From assembly GCF_020733635.1 (NCBI RefSeq), contig NZ_JAJFZL010000001.1, positions 6,696,001 to 6,760,000 on the forward strand: a stretch of 64,000 bases of DNA. Direction: 5' to 3'. A program made the translations under genes and the position numbers. Source of the DNA: Nocardia spumae (GTDB taxonomy: Bacteria; Actinomycetota; Actinomycetes; Mycobacteriales; Mycobacteriaceae). This document shows, in pieces, positions 48,292 through 56,672 of the stretch. The notes below the pieces were generated by a model. The model had not been told where the DNA came from. It worked only from the letters and a program-made list of their open reading frames with translations, and made no database searches. Numbering within the stretch: position 1 is the stretch's first letter; the number at the start of each line of letters is the position of its first letter.

Positions 48292-48319
48292 TTGACAGTT
48301 AAGAATAAATTCTTAACAC
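48292..48319 (+). promoter_or_regulatory. SDR promoter with palindromic TetR operator in the spacer
   Basis: TTGACA (48292-48297) is 16 to 17 bases before TAACAC/AACACT (48314-48320). The spacer contains GTTAAGAAT-AA-ATTCTTAAC (48298-48317), a perfect 9+9 palindrome with a two-base centre. AGTGTTA (48281-48287) and TAACACT (48314-48320) give a wider imperfect symmetry. RNA polymerase and repressor would compete for it. Confidence 0.88.
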
Positions 48320-48348
48320 TGCGAAGACCACTACGAGAGGACCTCGCG

Positions 48349-49137
48349 ATGATCCTGGACAAATTCCGCCTCGACGGCCGCGTCGCCGTCGTCACCGGCG
48401 CCGGACGCGGTATCGGCGCCGCCACCGCCATCGCTCTGGCCGAAGCCGGAGCCGATGTGGCGATCGCATCCCGCACTCGAAGCCAGCTGGACGCGGTCGC
48501 CGAGCAGATCCGCGCCACCGGCCGGCGCGCCCTGCCCGTACCCTGCGATCTGTCGGATCTGGACGCGGTCACGGCGCTGGCCGACACCACCGCCACCGAA
48601 CTGGGCCGCATCGATATCGTGGTCAACAACGTGGGCGGCACCATGCCGAATACCTTCCTGACCACGTCGCCGGAATTCCTCGAGGAGGCCTTCCGCTTCA
48701 ACGTCTCCACCGCCCACGCCCTGACCCGCGCCGCGGTTCCGCACATGCTCGCCGGTGACGGCGGATCGGTGGTCAACATCTCCTCGATGATGGGTCGCGC
48801 ACCCGGCCGCGGCTTCCTCGCCTACGGCACCGCCAAGGCCGCCCTGGCGCATTGGACCCGGCTGGCCGCCGCGGACCTGTCGCCGCGGATCCGGGTCAAT
48901 GCCATCGCGGTGGGCTCGGTCCTGACTTCGGCACTCGAGGTGGTCGCACAGAACCCGGAGGTCAAGGCGCGAATGGAAGCCGACACGCCGTTGCACCGAC
49001 TCGGCGACCCCACCGATATCGCCGCGGGCATCGTCTATCTCTGCTCCCCCGCGGGCAGTTATCTCACCGGGAAGATCCTGGAGATCGACGGCGGTATCGC
49101 GGCACCCAACCTCGAACTGGGCTTGCCCGATTTGTGA
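48349..49137 (+). CDS. SDR family oxidoreductase
   Basis: A 262-residue short-chain dehydrogenase. The Gly motif is [13 protein letters not shown], the structural motif NNVGG, and the catalytic Ser-Tyr-Lys set is in [38 protein letters not shown] is the C-terminal classical SDR signature. ATG 49349-type start: ATG 48349 with GAGAGG eight bases upstream. It is regulated by the divergent TetR protein. Substrate unknown, probably a steroid, alcohol or fatty-acid-like carbonyl. Confidence 0.94.
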   Translation: MILDKFRLDGRVAVVTGAGRGIGAATAIALAEAGADVAIASRTRSQLDAVAEQIRATGRRALPVPCDLSDLDAVTALADTTATELGRIDIVVNNVGGTMPNTFLTTSPEFLEEAFRFNVSTAHALTRAAVPHMLAGDGGSVVNISSMMGRAPGRGFLAYGTAKAALAHWTRLAAADLSPRIRVNAIAVGSVLTSALEVVAQNPEVKARMEADTPLHRLGDPTDIAAGIVYLCSPAGSYLTGKILEIDGGIAAPNLELGLPDL

Positions 49138-49321
49138 TGTCCGATCGGACGCGAACCCGGACTTTTCGCCACCATCGGTCGCGACGACGGTTCACAATGA
49201 TCAACAACGCACTGTGATCGACGACATATCGATCGCATACGGTGCCGTCCCAGCTTGTCGACGAGGAACGCCCGCAGGTCCGGCCCGGCCGGACTCGGGC
49301 CGGTCAGAGAGGTCGGACGAT

Positions 49322-49837
49322 ATGAACTGGACGAGCATCATTCGATGGACGACCCGGACGGCGGCCGCGGCCGCGATCGCGGCCGCGGGATTCGCCGTCA
49401 CCGTGCCCGCGGGCGCCGACCCGGTGTGGCCCGGTGGGCCCGATCTTCCCGGCATCCCGCAACTCGTACCCGCACCGCCCGGCCAGATCTCCGCCCCGTG
49501 CTCGACCGCCGCCCGCGCCTGCCTGCGACTGTCCACCAACGAGGGCTGGCTGATGGACAACGGGCGGGTGGTCTACGGCCCGACTCCCATCTCGCACGGC
49601 CGCCCCGGCTACGAGACTCCGCCCGGCGTATTCCACGTGGCGTTCAAGGAGCCGTATCACTGGAGCACCATGCACAACGCGGAGATGCGCTGGGCGGTCT
49701 TCTTCAACGGCGATATCGCCACCCACATCGGGCCGATCGAGGAGAAGTCGCACGGCTGCATCCGTATGACGCCGGAGGGCGCCAAGGCCTTCTACGACTA
49801 CGTGAACCCGGGTGACGTCTTCGAAGTCGTGCCCTGA
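49322..49837 (+). CDS. L,D-transpeptidase, single YkuD domain
   Basis: A 171-residue exported protein. Residues 1-32 form a signal peptide (AAAAAIAAAGFAVTVPAGA-D). The YkuD catalytic motif is HIGPIEEKSHGCIRM with His135 and Cys146. It lacks the immunoglobulin-like domains of mycobacterial Ldt enzymes, so it is a minimal form. It would make 3-3 cross-links in peptidoglycan or attach proteins outside the membrane. ATG 49322 chosen at the signal peptide start. The terminator hairpin at 49849-49885 follows it. Confidence 0.93.
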   Translation: MNWTSIIRWTTRTAAAAAIAAAGFAVTVPAGADPVWPGGPDLPGIPQLVPAPPGQISAPCSTAARACLRLSTNEGWLMDNGRVVYGPTPISHGRPGYETPPGVFHVAFKEPYHWSTMHNAEMRWAVFFNGDIATHIGPIEEKSHGCIRMTPEGAKAFYDYVNPGDVFEVVP

Positions 49838-49848
49838 TTCCGTCTTCC

Positions 49849-49885
49849 GACCCGCGGCCCGCGGATTGTCCGCGAGCCGTGGGTC
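49849..49885 (+). terminator. Terminator after the L,D-transpeptidase gene
   Basis: A 16-base stem with one wobble and one mismatch: GACCCGCGGC and CGCGGA pair with TCCGCG and GCCGTGGGTC around a TTG loop, 12 bases after the stop. Confidence 0.82.
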
Positions 49886-49989
49886 GCGTCCGCGCCTGAG
49901 CCCCCCGGTCCGGTCCGCCGCATCCCCACCGGTGGACGACGAATAGATTCGAGGGCGAACAGTTGGTGCCGGATGCAAGGAGGCGGATC

Positions 49990-51414
49990 ATTTCCAGCTA
50001 CAGGTTGCCGGATGGACAGGTCCCCGTCGTACTGTCAGCGGAGACTCCGGAGCTGCTCCGCAGCGAAGCCGCGGCCCTGCGCGCCTATGTCACCGACCAC
50101 TCCGACGCCGGCATCGATCAGATCGCGGGCACGATGTTGCGCTACCGCACGGTGCGCCCCCACCGCGCGGTAGCCGCGGTCTCCGGCCGCGACGATCTGC
50201 TGCGGCTGCTCGACATCCTGCTGGCCGGCGAATCCGACCCGAACCTCGTGCGCGGCGACGGATCCGCCACCGGCCGGCGGTTCGGCTTCGTATTTCCCGG
50301 TCAGGGCAGTCAGCACCCCGGTATGGGGACACTCTTCTACGAACGTTCGACGGCCTACCGCACCATGGTCGACGACTGCGCCGCCCTCCTCGAGGAGGAG
50401 CTCGCCGCCCCCGAACCGCTGCGGTACCTGCTGGGCGACGAGACCCACAGCGATCGAATCGGTGTGGTCCAACCGGCGCTGTTCGTACACACCGTCGGCC
50501 TGGCCGCGATGTGGCTGGCGGCGGGGGTCACCCCGTCGGCCGCCGTCGGCCACAGCCAGGGCGAGCTGGCCGCGGCCGCGATCTGCGGGTACGCCACCCT
50601 GCGCGATGCGCTGGTAGCTACGAAGGTGCGGGCCGACCTCATCTCCGAACACGCACCCGGCGGCTACACCATGGCAGTCCTGGGCGTCGATATCGACGAA
50701 TGCGAATCCCTCATCGCACACGACATCGGATGGCTGAAGCTCTCGGTCGTGAACTCACCGCATATCGTCGCGATCTCCGGCCTGCGTCCCGAGGTCCTGC
50801 GAATCATCGACACCGTCCGTGAAAGCGGCCGATTCGCGAAGGAGATCCGGGTCGAATACCCCGCGCACACCGAGATCGTGGCCCCGTACCGCGATATCGC
50901 CGTCCACGGTGTGCGAGAGCGGCTGTTCGAACGCCAGTTCGCCGACTCCGATATCCCGCTGTTCGCCGCGACCATCGGCGACCGCATCCCGAACGGCCTG
51001 CCGCAGGCCGAATTCTGGTTCCTGAACCTGCGCAACCGGGTGCGCTTCGATCGGGCGACCATCGCCGCGGCCGACAGCGCCGACATCTTCATCGAGTTGT
51101 CCGACAATCCGATGCTGTCGCTGGCGATCCAGGAGAACCTGTCCATGGCGCGCGACGAGCGTGCGCCGGGAGCGGATCCCCGCGTGGTCGCGACCTCTCG
51201 TCGTGACGCCACCGACTTGGGCGCGTTCACCCGCAACCTGCTCGCCGTCGCGGTCCACGACCTGAACTTCCGCTGGGACACCCTGGTCGACGGCACCGGG
51301 ACCAAACCCGGACCTGCTGTCCTGCCGGGCTTTCCGAAACGCGCCACGGTCGAATCGACCGCATCCGAGGACATCCCCGGCTGGGTCGTGCCGCCCGACG
51401 ATATTCGGGAATGA
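49990..51414 (+). CDS. Stand-alone acyltransferase domain protein (PKS AT-like)
   Basis: A 474-residue protein resembling the KS-AT linker plus acyltransferase of type I polyketide synthases: PVVLSAETPELLRSEAAALRAYVTDH (linker), FVFPGQGSQHPGMG, and AVGHSQGELAAAAICG with nucleophile Ser. VEYPAHTEIVAPY lies where YASH or HAFH specifies the extender unit. No ketosynthase or carrier is adjacent, so it acts in trans or is a remnant. AAGGAGG (49977-49983) is six bases before ATT 49990, suggesting a rare ATT start; GTG 49963 is the first ordinary start in frame. Confidence 0.8.
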   Translation: MSSYRLPDGQVPVVLSAETPELLRSEAAALRAYVTDHSDAGIDQIAGTMLRYRTVRPHRAVAAVSGRDDLLRLLDILLAGESDPNLVRGDGSATGRRFGFVFPGQGSQHPGMGTLFYERSTAYRTMVDDCAALLEEELAAPEPLRYLLGDETHSDRIGVVQPALFVHTVGLAAMWLAAGVTPSAAVGHSQGELAAAAICGYATLRDALVATKVRADLISEHAPGGYTMAVLGVDIDECESLIAHDIGWLKLSVVNSPHIVAISGLRPEVLRIIDTVRESGRFAKEIRVEYPAHTEIVAPYRDIAVHGVRERLFERQFADSDIPLFAATIGDRIPNGLPQAEFWFLNLRNRVRFDRATIAAADSADIFIELSDNPMLSLAIQENLSMARDERAPGADPRVVATSRRDATDLGAFTRNLLAVAVHDLNFRWDTLVDGTGTKPGPAVLPGFPKRATVESTASEDIPGWVVPPDDIRE

Positions 51415-51435
51415 GAGTCTCGGGCGATTCACCGC

Positions 51436-51780
51436 TCACGCGGACAGATGGCCGGCCTTGATCGCCACCAGATTCGCGATGACCACAATCGCGAAGACGG
51501 CCGCGGTCGTCCCGTAGCCGATACTCCACAACGCGGCGGTGGCCCCACCGAACACCACCACCTTGGTGGCGACCGCCAGCACCGGAATGTCGAATGCCGC
51601 CTTCGGCGCGGCGAACAAACCCCAGACCACCGCCGCGGCCAGTGGTGTACCGACCGCCAGGACGACCTTGACCGCCGTCGAATCGGCGATCTTCCAACCC
51701 CACAGCGCCAGTGCCGCGAGCGCCGCCAACTCCACCGCGAATGCCAGGGTGAGGTTCGCCCATTTCCACAGTTCCTGCAT
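51436..51780 (-). CDS. YrdB/DUF2568 family membrane protein
   Basis: A 114-residue protein with four hydrophobic helices (about 8-28, 36-56, 62-80 and 88-108), matching DUF2568. ATG 51780 was chosen: GGGAG is five bases upstream; ATG 51792 is another start. Convergent with the acyltransferase gene, 21 bases apart. Two copies of TCTAAYGAGAG lie upstream (51794-51823). Function unknown. Confidence 0.84.
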   Translation of the reverse strand: MQELWKWANLTLAFAVELAALAALALWGWKIADSTAVKVVLAVGTPLAAAVVWGLFAAPKAAFDIPVLAVATKVVVFGGATAALWSIGYGTTAAVFAIVVIANLVAIKAGHLSA

Positions 51781-51793
51781 GTCCGCTCCCATA

Positions 51794-51823
51794 TCTAACG
51801 AGAGCATCGCTCTCTAATGAGAG
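51794..51823 (-). promoter_or_regulatory. Direct repeats and inverted repeat upstream of the DUF2568 gene
   Basis: TCTAACGAGAG (51794-51804) and TCTAATGAGAG (51813-51823) are 19 bases apart (about two helical turns). Between them GAGAGC-ATC-GCTCTC (51800-51814) is a perfect 6+6 inverted repeat. A regulator binding site is likely; the protein is not known. Confidence 0.55.
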
Positions 51824-51991
51824 AAGTGTCCACGGAAGATGGGCCTGTTGTCAACAGGTATGCGCGGACAGCGCAGACATCACGGTTCGCCCCGGACGGT
51901 CGATCGAGACGGACTTTCCGGCATCACCTACCGGCGACAGCCGAATCTTTCCGAGCGACAAGGAATTTCGCGGCAAGCTCGGGGCGAGCAG

Positions 51992-52354
51992 TCAGCCCGC
52001 GGTCATCGGGCGGTCGGCGAGGCCGAGCCGCAGATGCTCGCTGTGATACACGGCCTCATCGAGCAATTGGGCGACATGGTTGTCGTAGAGGCTGTAGACG
52101 ATGCTGCGACCGGCTCGGGTACCGGCGACGAGACCGAGATTGCGCAGCAGTCGCAGCTGATGCGACACCGCGGACTGCTCCATCCCCACCGCTTCGGCCA
52201 GTTCGGAAACCGGTCGCGGCCCCTGCCGCAGTTCGGTGAGAATCAGCAGCCGGCTCGGAGTGGCCAGGGCCTGCAGGGTGGTCGCCACATGCGCGGCAGA
52301 GTCGGCGTCCAGCCGGGCGGCCGGTCGATCTCGGCCCTCGACCCCATGTCCCAT
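51992..52354 (-). CDS. nmtR: ArsR/SmtB family metal sensor NmtR
   Basis: A 120-residue repressor, near copy of the mycobacterial Ni(II)/Co(II) sensor NmtR. Residues 24-75 are the winged helix (TLQALATPSRLLIL, VSELAEAVGMEQSAVSHQLRLLRNLG). The alpha-5 metal ligands Asp91, His93, His104 and His107 are all present, as is the N-terminal Gly2-His3. The tail lacks the histidines at positions 109 and 116 (Arg and Pro here). ATG 52354 gives the conserved MGHG start. It is divergent from ctpJ and probably represses it and itself through the 52384-52397 palindrome. Confidence 0.94.
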   Translation of the reverse strand: MGHGVEGRDRPAARLDADSAAHVATTLQALATPSRLLILTELRQGPRPVSELAEAVGMEQSAVSHQLRLLRNLGLVAGTRAGRSIVYSLYDNHVAQLLDEAVYHSEHLRLGLADRPMTAG

Positions 52355-52383
52355 AGTGGTGCAGTTTAGCCCACCAGCATTCA

Positions 52384-52397
52384 TGAAGACCTCTTCA
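52384..52397. promoter_or_regulatory. NmtR operator
   Basis: TGAAGA-CC-TCTTCA is a perfect palindrome, matching the ArsR-family pattern TGAA-N6-TTCA. It lies in the intergenic region between nmtR and ctpJ. TATTCT at 52408-52413 is a candidate -10 for ctpJ, so the operator covers the -35/spacer. Confidence 0.82.
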
Positions 52398-52448
52398 CAT
52401 GTTCTGTTATTCTCGGGTCGTTCCCCGCCCACCCATCCGGAGGTTCAC

Positions 52449-54392
52449 GTGGCCGCCCCGTCCGCAACCACGACGCGTCCCGCCGCGCCCACCGCCACAC
52501 CGGCTCGCCGGACCCGCGCCTTCGAACTTCCCGAAATACGCTGGGCCGCGGTCGCTCTGCTGCTCTTCGCGGCGGGATCGGCGGCCCGGCTCCTGCACCT
52601 GCCGACCGAACTGTGGTGGGCGTTGTATCTGGGCTGCGCTGTGTCCGGCGGCTGGGAACCGGCACTGGCCGGGCTGCGCGCACTGCGCGCCAGGACGCTC
52701 GATGTCGATCTGTTGATGGTGGTGGCCGCGATCGGCGCCGCGGCGATCGGGCAGATCCTCGACGGCGCACTGCTGATCGTCATCTTCGCCACGTCCGGCG
52801 CACTCGAAGCCCTGGCGACAGCGCGAACCGAGGATTCCGTGCGCGGACTCCTGGATCTGGCCCCGGAGACGGCGGCCCTGATCGGCCCGGATGGTGACGA
52901 AAGATCGGTCCGGGCCGCCGATCTCACGGTCGGCGACCTGATTCTGGTGCGCCCGGGTGATCGCATCGCCGCCGACGGTTCGGTGGTCGCCGGTGCGAGC
53001 GAGGTCGACCAGGCCACCGTCACCGGTGAATCCATGCCGGTCGACAAGTCGGCCGGCGACGTGGTGTTCGCCGGAACCCTCAACGGCACCGGCGTATTAC
53101 GAGTGCGAGTGCGCCGCCGGTCCGAGGACTCCGTCGTGGCCCGCATCGCCGGACTGGTGGAACGGGCCGGGCGGACCAAGGCGCGCACACAACTGTTCAT
53201 CGAGCAGGTCGAGCAGCGCTATTCGGCGGGGATGGTCGCCGCCACTCTCGCCGTATTCGTCATACCGCTCATTTTCGGTGCGGCGCTGCGTGATTCGTTA
53301 CTGCGCGCCATGACCTTCATGATCGTGGCCTCACCGTGTGCGGTGGTGCTGGCCACCATGCCACCACTGCTCGCCGCGATCGCCAACGCGGGCCGGCACG
53401 GCGTCCTCGTGAAGTCCGCGGTGGTGATGGAACGCCTGGGAACCACCACCCGCGTGGCCTTCGACAAGACGGGCACGCTCACCCGCGGGGTGCCCGAACT
53501 CGCGGAGATCCGAGTCCTTCCGGACTGCTCGCTCACCGAGGATCAGATCCTGCGCCGCGCCGCCGCCGCGGAATATCCCAGCGAACATCCCCTGGCAGCC
53601 GCCCTCGTACGAGCTGCCCGGCGCCGCGGGACGGTGCTGCCGATCGCCGAGAATTTCGGCGCACAACCGGGACGTGGCGTCTCCGCACTGGTCGACGGGG
53701 AGCTGGTCGAGGTCGGATCCCCGGCCGCACTGCCGGATTCGATCACGTCCGCCGCGAACGCCGCGGTCGAGGAGCTACGCCTCGCGGGCCGTACCGCGGT
53801 GGTGGTGCGTTGTGAGCGGACACCCGTTGCCGTGCTCGGTCTCACCGATGAGCCCCGGCCCGAGGCAGCCGCCACGATCGACGCCATCACCGCAACGATC
53901 GACCCATCCCCCGTACTTCTCACCGGCGACAACCTCGCCACAGCCCGGCAACTCGCCGCCGGACTCGGCATCTCCGAGATCCGGGCCGAACTCCTGCCCG
54001 ACGACAAGGTCGATGTCGTCCGGGAACTCGCAACCGCGGGCGCCGCGGTCGCCGTCGTCGGCGACGGCATCAACGACGCTCCCGCACTGGCCGCCGCACA
54101 TGTCGGAATAGCCATGGGCGGCGCGGGATCCGATCTCACCCTGCAGACGGCGGACGCGGTCGTCGTCCGCGACGATCTGACCACGATCCCGTCCGTGATC
54201 GCCCTGTCCCGCCGTGCTCGCCGCGTCGTGGTCGCCAACCTGGCGATCGCCGCGACATTCATCGCCGCCCTGGTCGTCTGGGATCTCGCGGGCGACCTCC
54301 CGCTGCCGCTGGGCGTCGCCGGACACGAGGGTTCCACCGTCATCGTGGGCCTCAACGGCCTGCGGCTGCTGAGCCGGCGAGCCTGGCGATAG
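52449..54392 (+). CDS. ctpJ: Metal-transporting P-type ATPase (CtpJ-like, P1B-4)
   Basis: A 647-residue heavy-metal ATPase. TGESMPVDKSAGD is the actuator motif (TGE), IVASPCAVVLATMPP the metal-binding SPC in helix 6, DKTGTL the phosphorylation site, and GDGINDAPALAAAHVGIAMG the hinge. The last helix HEGSTVIVGLNGLRLL is the HEGST motif of P1B-4 Co/Ni/Fe exporters. No N-terminal metal-binding domain. GTG 52449 with GGAGG five bases upstream. Exports metal under NmtR control. Confidence 0.93.
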   Translation: MAAPSATTTRPAAPTATPARRTRAFELPEIRWAAVALLLFAAGSAARLLHLPTELWWALYLGCAVSGGWEPALAGLRALRARTLDVDLLMVVAAIGAAAIGQILDGALLIVIFATSGALEALATARTEDSVRGLLDLAPETAALIGPDGDERSVRAADLTVGDLILVRPGDRIAADGSVVAGASEVDQATVTGESMPVDKSAGDVVFAGTLNGTGVLRVRVRRRSEDSVVARIAGLVERAGRTKARTQLFIEQVEQRYSAGMVAATLAVFVIPLIFGAALRDSLLRAMTFMIVASPCAVVLATMPPLLAAIANAGRHGVLVKSAVVMERLGTTTRVAFDKTGTLTRGVPELAEIRVLPDCSLTEDQILRRAAAAEYPSEHPLAAALVRAARRRGTVLPIAENFGAQPGRGVSALVDGELVEVGSPAALPDSITSAANAAVEELRLAGRTAVVVRCERTPVAVLGLTDEPRPEAAATIDAITATIDPSPVLLTGDNLATARQLAAGLGISEIRAELLPDDKVDVVRELATAGAAVAVVGDGINDAPALAAAHVGIAMGGAGSDLTLQTADAVVVRDDLTTIPSVIALSRRARRVVVANLAIAATFIAALVVWDLAGDLPLPLGVAGHEGSTVIVGLNGLRLLSRRAWR

Positions 54393-54437
54393 ACAGCGCC
54401 GATCCGGGCGCGGCGGGCTGCGGCTCGAGGGGCCTCA

Positions 54438-54481
54438 CCGGCCGTGATCTCCCGGAACCGGATGGACACGGCCGGCCTTTT
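54438..54481 (+). terminator. Rho-independent terminator of ctpJ
   Basis: CCGGCCGTG pairs perfectly with CACGGCCGG; the 3' arm is followed by CC and TTTT (54478-54481). 46 bases past the ctpJ stop. Confidence 0.82.
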
Positions 54482-54640
54482 CCCGTAGCGTCGAGGCAGA
54501 TACCCGGCCTCGTGCAGCGGACGGCAGGCCGTCGGGGCCCAGTCGACGCTTCTCATCCGGAGACGGACCATGGTCATGGCCGTGGTGCACGGGATCGTAG
54601 ACCGAGTACACGCAGCGAAATCCGCTGCGACACATTTCGC

Positions 54641-54658
54641 GACACGTAGGGACGTGTC
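54641..54658. promoter_or_regulatory. Perfect 7+7 inverted repeat
   Basis: GACACGT and ACGTGTC flank AGGG. It lies 216 bases before the DUF5994 gene. It may be an operator or a small RNA stem. Confidence 0.4.
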
Positions 54659-54873
54659 ACCCGAACGCTTCGCTGATGCGCCCGACCGCATAGAACGAAC
54701 GCTCACCAGTGGATTCGAACGCTGATCCGATTATCGTCGCCCATCGGCCGGCGCCGGTCCACACCACCTGCGCACGCAGGTCCCGAACAGGAACGAATGG
54801 CTATTGCCGAGGTCGCGGCGCTGCCGAGGTTCCCATAATGCGGCCGATTCGCGGCCGAGTCAGGAGCGTCGGC

Positions 54874-55440
54874 ATGATCCGACCGAACAATCACCTGCCC
54901 AGCTTCCATCGCGTGGAACGCGACAACAGCGCGCGTGTGCAGCTGAAGAGCTACGCCGTGAAAACGGGGTATGTCGACGGCGCGTGGTGGCCGCGCAGTA
55001 CCGATCTGAGCATCGAGCTGCCGGGGCTGCTCGCCGTCGTGTCCGCCCAACTCGGCTCGATCCACCGCGTCGTCTACGACGCCGACGATTGGACCCCGGC
55101 CGCACTACAACTCAGCTGGGCCGGGCGTACGGTCCGTCTCGACGCGAACCGGCACGGCACCGCGCACACCATCGAGGTGATCGGCACCCGGGACTGGCGC
55201 CAGATCCTGTTGATCATCCCGCCGGCCACCGATGTCCACCGCGCGCACTCCGTGCTGGCGGCGGCCTGCCGCTCGAACGACGAATCGACAGTCGACGAGC
55301 TGCTGGCCCCGCTGACCAGGCGCACCGGCCGAGCCGCCGCCCTGCGACGGTGGCGCAACAGCGGAACCACTCGTGAATTCGACAAGCCGCGCGGCACGCA
55401 CTCGATACCCGCCTCCGCGCTCACCCCGAACACCCCCTAG
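54874..55440 (+). CDS. DUF5994 family protein, copy 1
   Basis: A 188-residue protein with the DUF5994 pattern: RVQLKSYAVKTGYVDGAWWPRSTDLSIELPGLLAVVSAQLGSIHRVVYDADDW, then GRTVRLDANRHGTAHTIEVIGTRDWRQILLIIPPATD. The Trp-rich GAWWPRS is the signature. ATG 54874 was chosen: AGGAG is seven bases upstream; ATG 54838 has no site. The C-terminal 35 residues are Arg/Thr-rich. A paralogue follows 29 bases downstream. Function unknown. Confidence 0.82.
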   Translation: MIRPNNHLPSFHRVERDNSARVQLKSYAVKTGYVDGAWWPRSTDLSIELPGLLAVVSAQLGSIHRVVYDADDWTPAALQLSWAGRTVRLDANRHGTAHTIEVIGTRDWRQILLIIPPATDVHRAHSVLAAACRSNDESTVDELLAPLTRRTGRAAALRRWRNSGTTREFDKPRGTHSIPASALTPNTP

Positions 55441-55469
55441 ACGGAGTCGGAGACGACCGAGAGGACGTG

Positions 55470-55955
55470 GTGTGTGTGACATTCCAGCAGTTCGACTCCA
55501 CCACTGCGGTACCCGGTTTCCCGCCGCTTCGCGCCCGGATAAACGCGGCACCACCGCACACCGGCTGGTTCGACGGCGGATGGTGGCCCTACGGTGACGA
55601 TCTCACCGCTGAGCTACCACCGCTGCTCGCGGCGCTGACGGCCCTGGTCGGCACCGTGCACCGGGTGATCTATCACCCCGGTGACTGGGACAGCGCGACA
55701 AGCGGTTTCGATACCGACACCACCTGGGTGCGGCTCGACGGACTCCCCCGCAAACCGGCACACACCGTCGACGTCCTCGGGGTTGCCGGCGCCAGAATCG
55801 GCCTGCTGGTTGTGCCTGCGCGAACCCCTGACAACCTTGCCCGCGCCGCCCTCGAAACGGCGGCGACACCCGGCGACACCTCCCGGATCGAAGACCTTCT
55901 CGAGCGATGCGACGACACCCTCGGGCTACGGGCCACCGATACCGAGAATCGCTGA
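55470..55955 (+). CDS. DUF5994 family protein, copy 2
   Basis: A 161-residue paralogue of the upstream gene: HTGWFDGGWWPYGDDLTAELPPLLAALTALVGTVHRVIYHPGDW, then TTWVRLDGLPRKPAHTVDVLG. The repeated GWWP core and spacing show a tandem duplication with strong divergence. GAGG (55461-55464) is five bases before GTG 55470; GTG 55476 is possible. Function unknown. The two may form a heteromer or respond to different signals. Confidence 0.78.
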   Translation: MCVTFQQFDSTTAVPGFPPLRARINAAPPHTGWFDGGWWPYGDDLTAELPPLLAALTALVGTVHRVIYHPGDWDSATSGFDTDTTWVRLDGLPRKPAHTVDVLGVAGARIGLLVVPARTPDNLARAALETAATPGDTSRIEDLLERCDDTLGLRATDTENR

Positions 55956-55984
55956 CATCCCACCCACTATCGAAAGAAACAGCC

Positions 55985-56155
55985 ATGAACGACGAACAAC
56001 TCGGCCGACCTCAACTGTTCAGTCACCAGGATGTGATCACGGACAGCGCCCCGGCCACCGCGGCACGCACCGATCTGCGACCGGTATTCCTTGCCGTGGC
56101 CGAACCCGAGGCGCGCCGCACGCGCGAGCCGTCACACCGCACCGAGACACGATGA
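55985..56155 (+). CDS. Small protein of unknown function
   Basis: 56 residues from ATG 55985 (MNDEQLGRPQLFSHQDVITDSAPATAAR, ending REPSHRTETR). No domain. It follows the second DUF5994 gene by 29 bases on the same strand with a weak GAAAG site. It may be part of a small operon, or spurious. Confidence 0.4.
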   Translation: MNDEQLGRPQLFSHQDVITDSAPATAARTDLRPVFLAVAEPEARRTREPSHRTETR

Positions 56156-56195
56156 ATCCAGCCGCAGGGGCCCCCTCGGCGCGGGGCTGACCCGG

Positions 56196-56588
56196 ATGCA
56201 TCCCCGAGATGTGCAGATCGGGCACACCTATGCGGTGCTCGTCCCAGCTCGACTACCGGCCGGACGTTATCCCGACCGCGACCGGCTGGGCACATCGACG
56301 TGGATGATCGATTTCCTCGCCTGCGTCCGGTACCGCCTCACGGTCACCGGTATCGACGACGCCGCCGGACCCGCGGCAGTCGACGGCCTGCGGATGATGA
56401 TCCAACCCGGGTACGTCGCGATCGATCTGACCGGCGACCAGGTCACCGCAGCCGGGCTGGTGCCGGACCGGCGATACCGATTGGTGGGGTCGCTGTGCGA
56501 TTCCGCCGGGCGCGCGGTGTTCCTGCCCGACCTGGAACCGGTCCGAGTGCCGGCGTGGTGGCTGCATGCGACCGGGAACGGCGTCTGA
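56196..56588 (+). CDS. Hypothetical protein
   Basis: A 130-residue protein, strand-rich: HPRDVQIGHTYAVLVPARLPAGRYPDRDRLGTSTW, FLACVRYRLTVTGIDD, GYVAIDLTGDQVTAAGLVPDRRYRLVGSLCDSAGRAVFLPD. It looks like a beta-barrel or translation-factor-like fold but I do not recognise it. ATG 56196 was chosen because earlier residues look non-conserved. It follows the DUF5994 pair on the same strand. Confidence 0.55.
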   Translation: MHPRDVQIGHTYAVLVPARLPAGRYPDRDRLGTSTWMIDFLACVRYRLTVTGIDDAAGPAAVDGLRMMIQPGYVAIDLTGDQVTAAGLVPDRRYRLVGSLCDSAGRAVFLPDLEPVRVPAWWLHATGNGV

Positions 56589-56672
56589 CAACCAACTGTT
56601 GTCCAGCCGTGCTGGGCGCCACCGAACAGCCGATACCGATCGAGCACAAGAGCCTTCGCATACCCGCATTCG

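Larger units (their letters stand above)
54393..54873. other. Intergenic region after ctpJ
   Basis: 481 bases without a supportable gene. It holds the ctpJ terminator (54438-54481), the palindrome 54641-54658, and a CATAAT at 54834-54839 that could be the -10 element of the next gene. No RNA gene was recognised. Confidence 0.5.
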
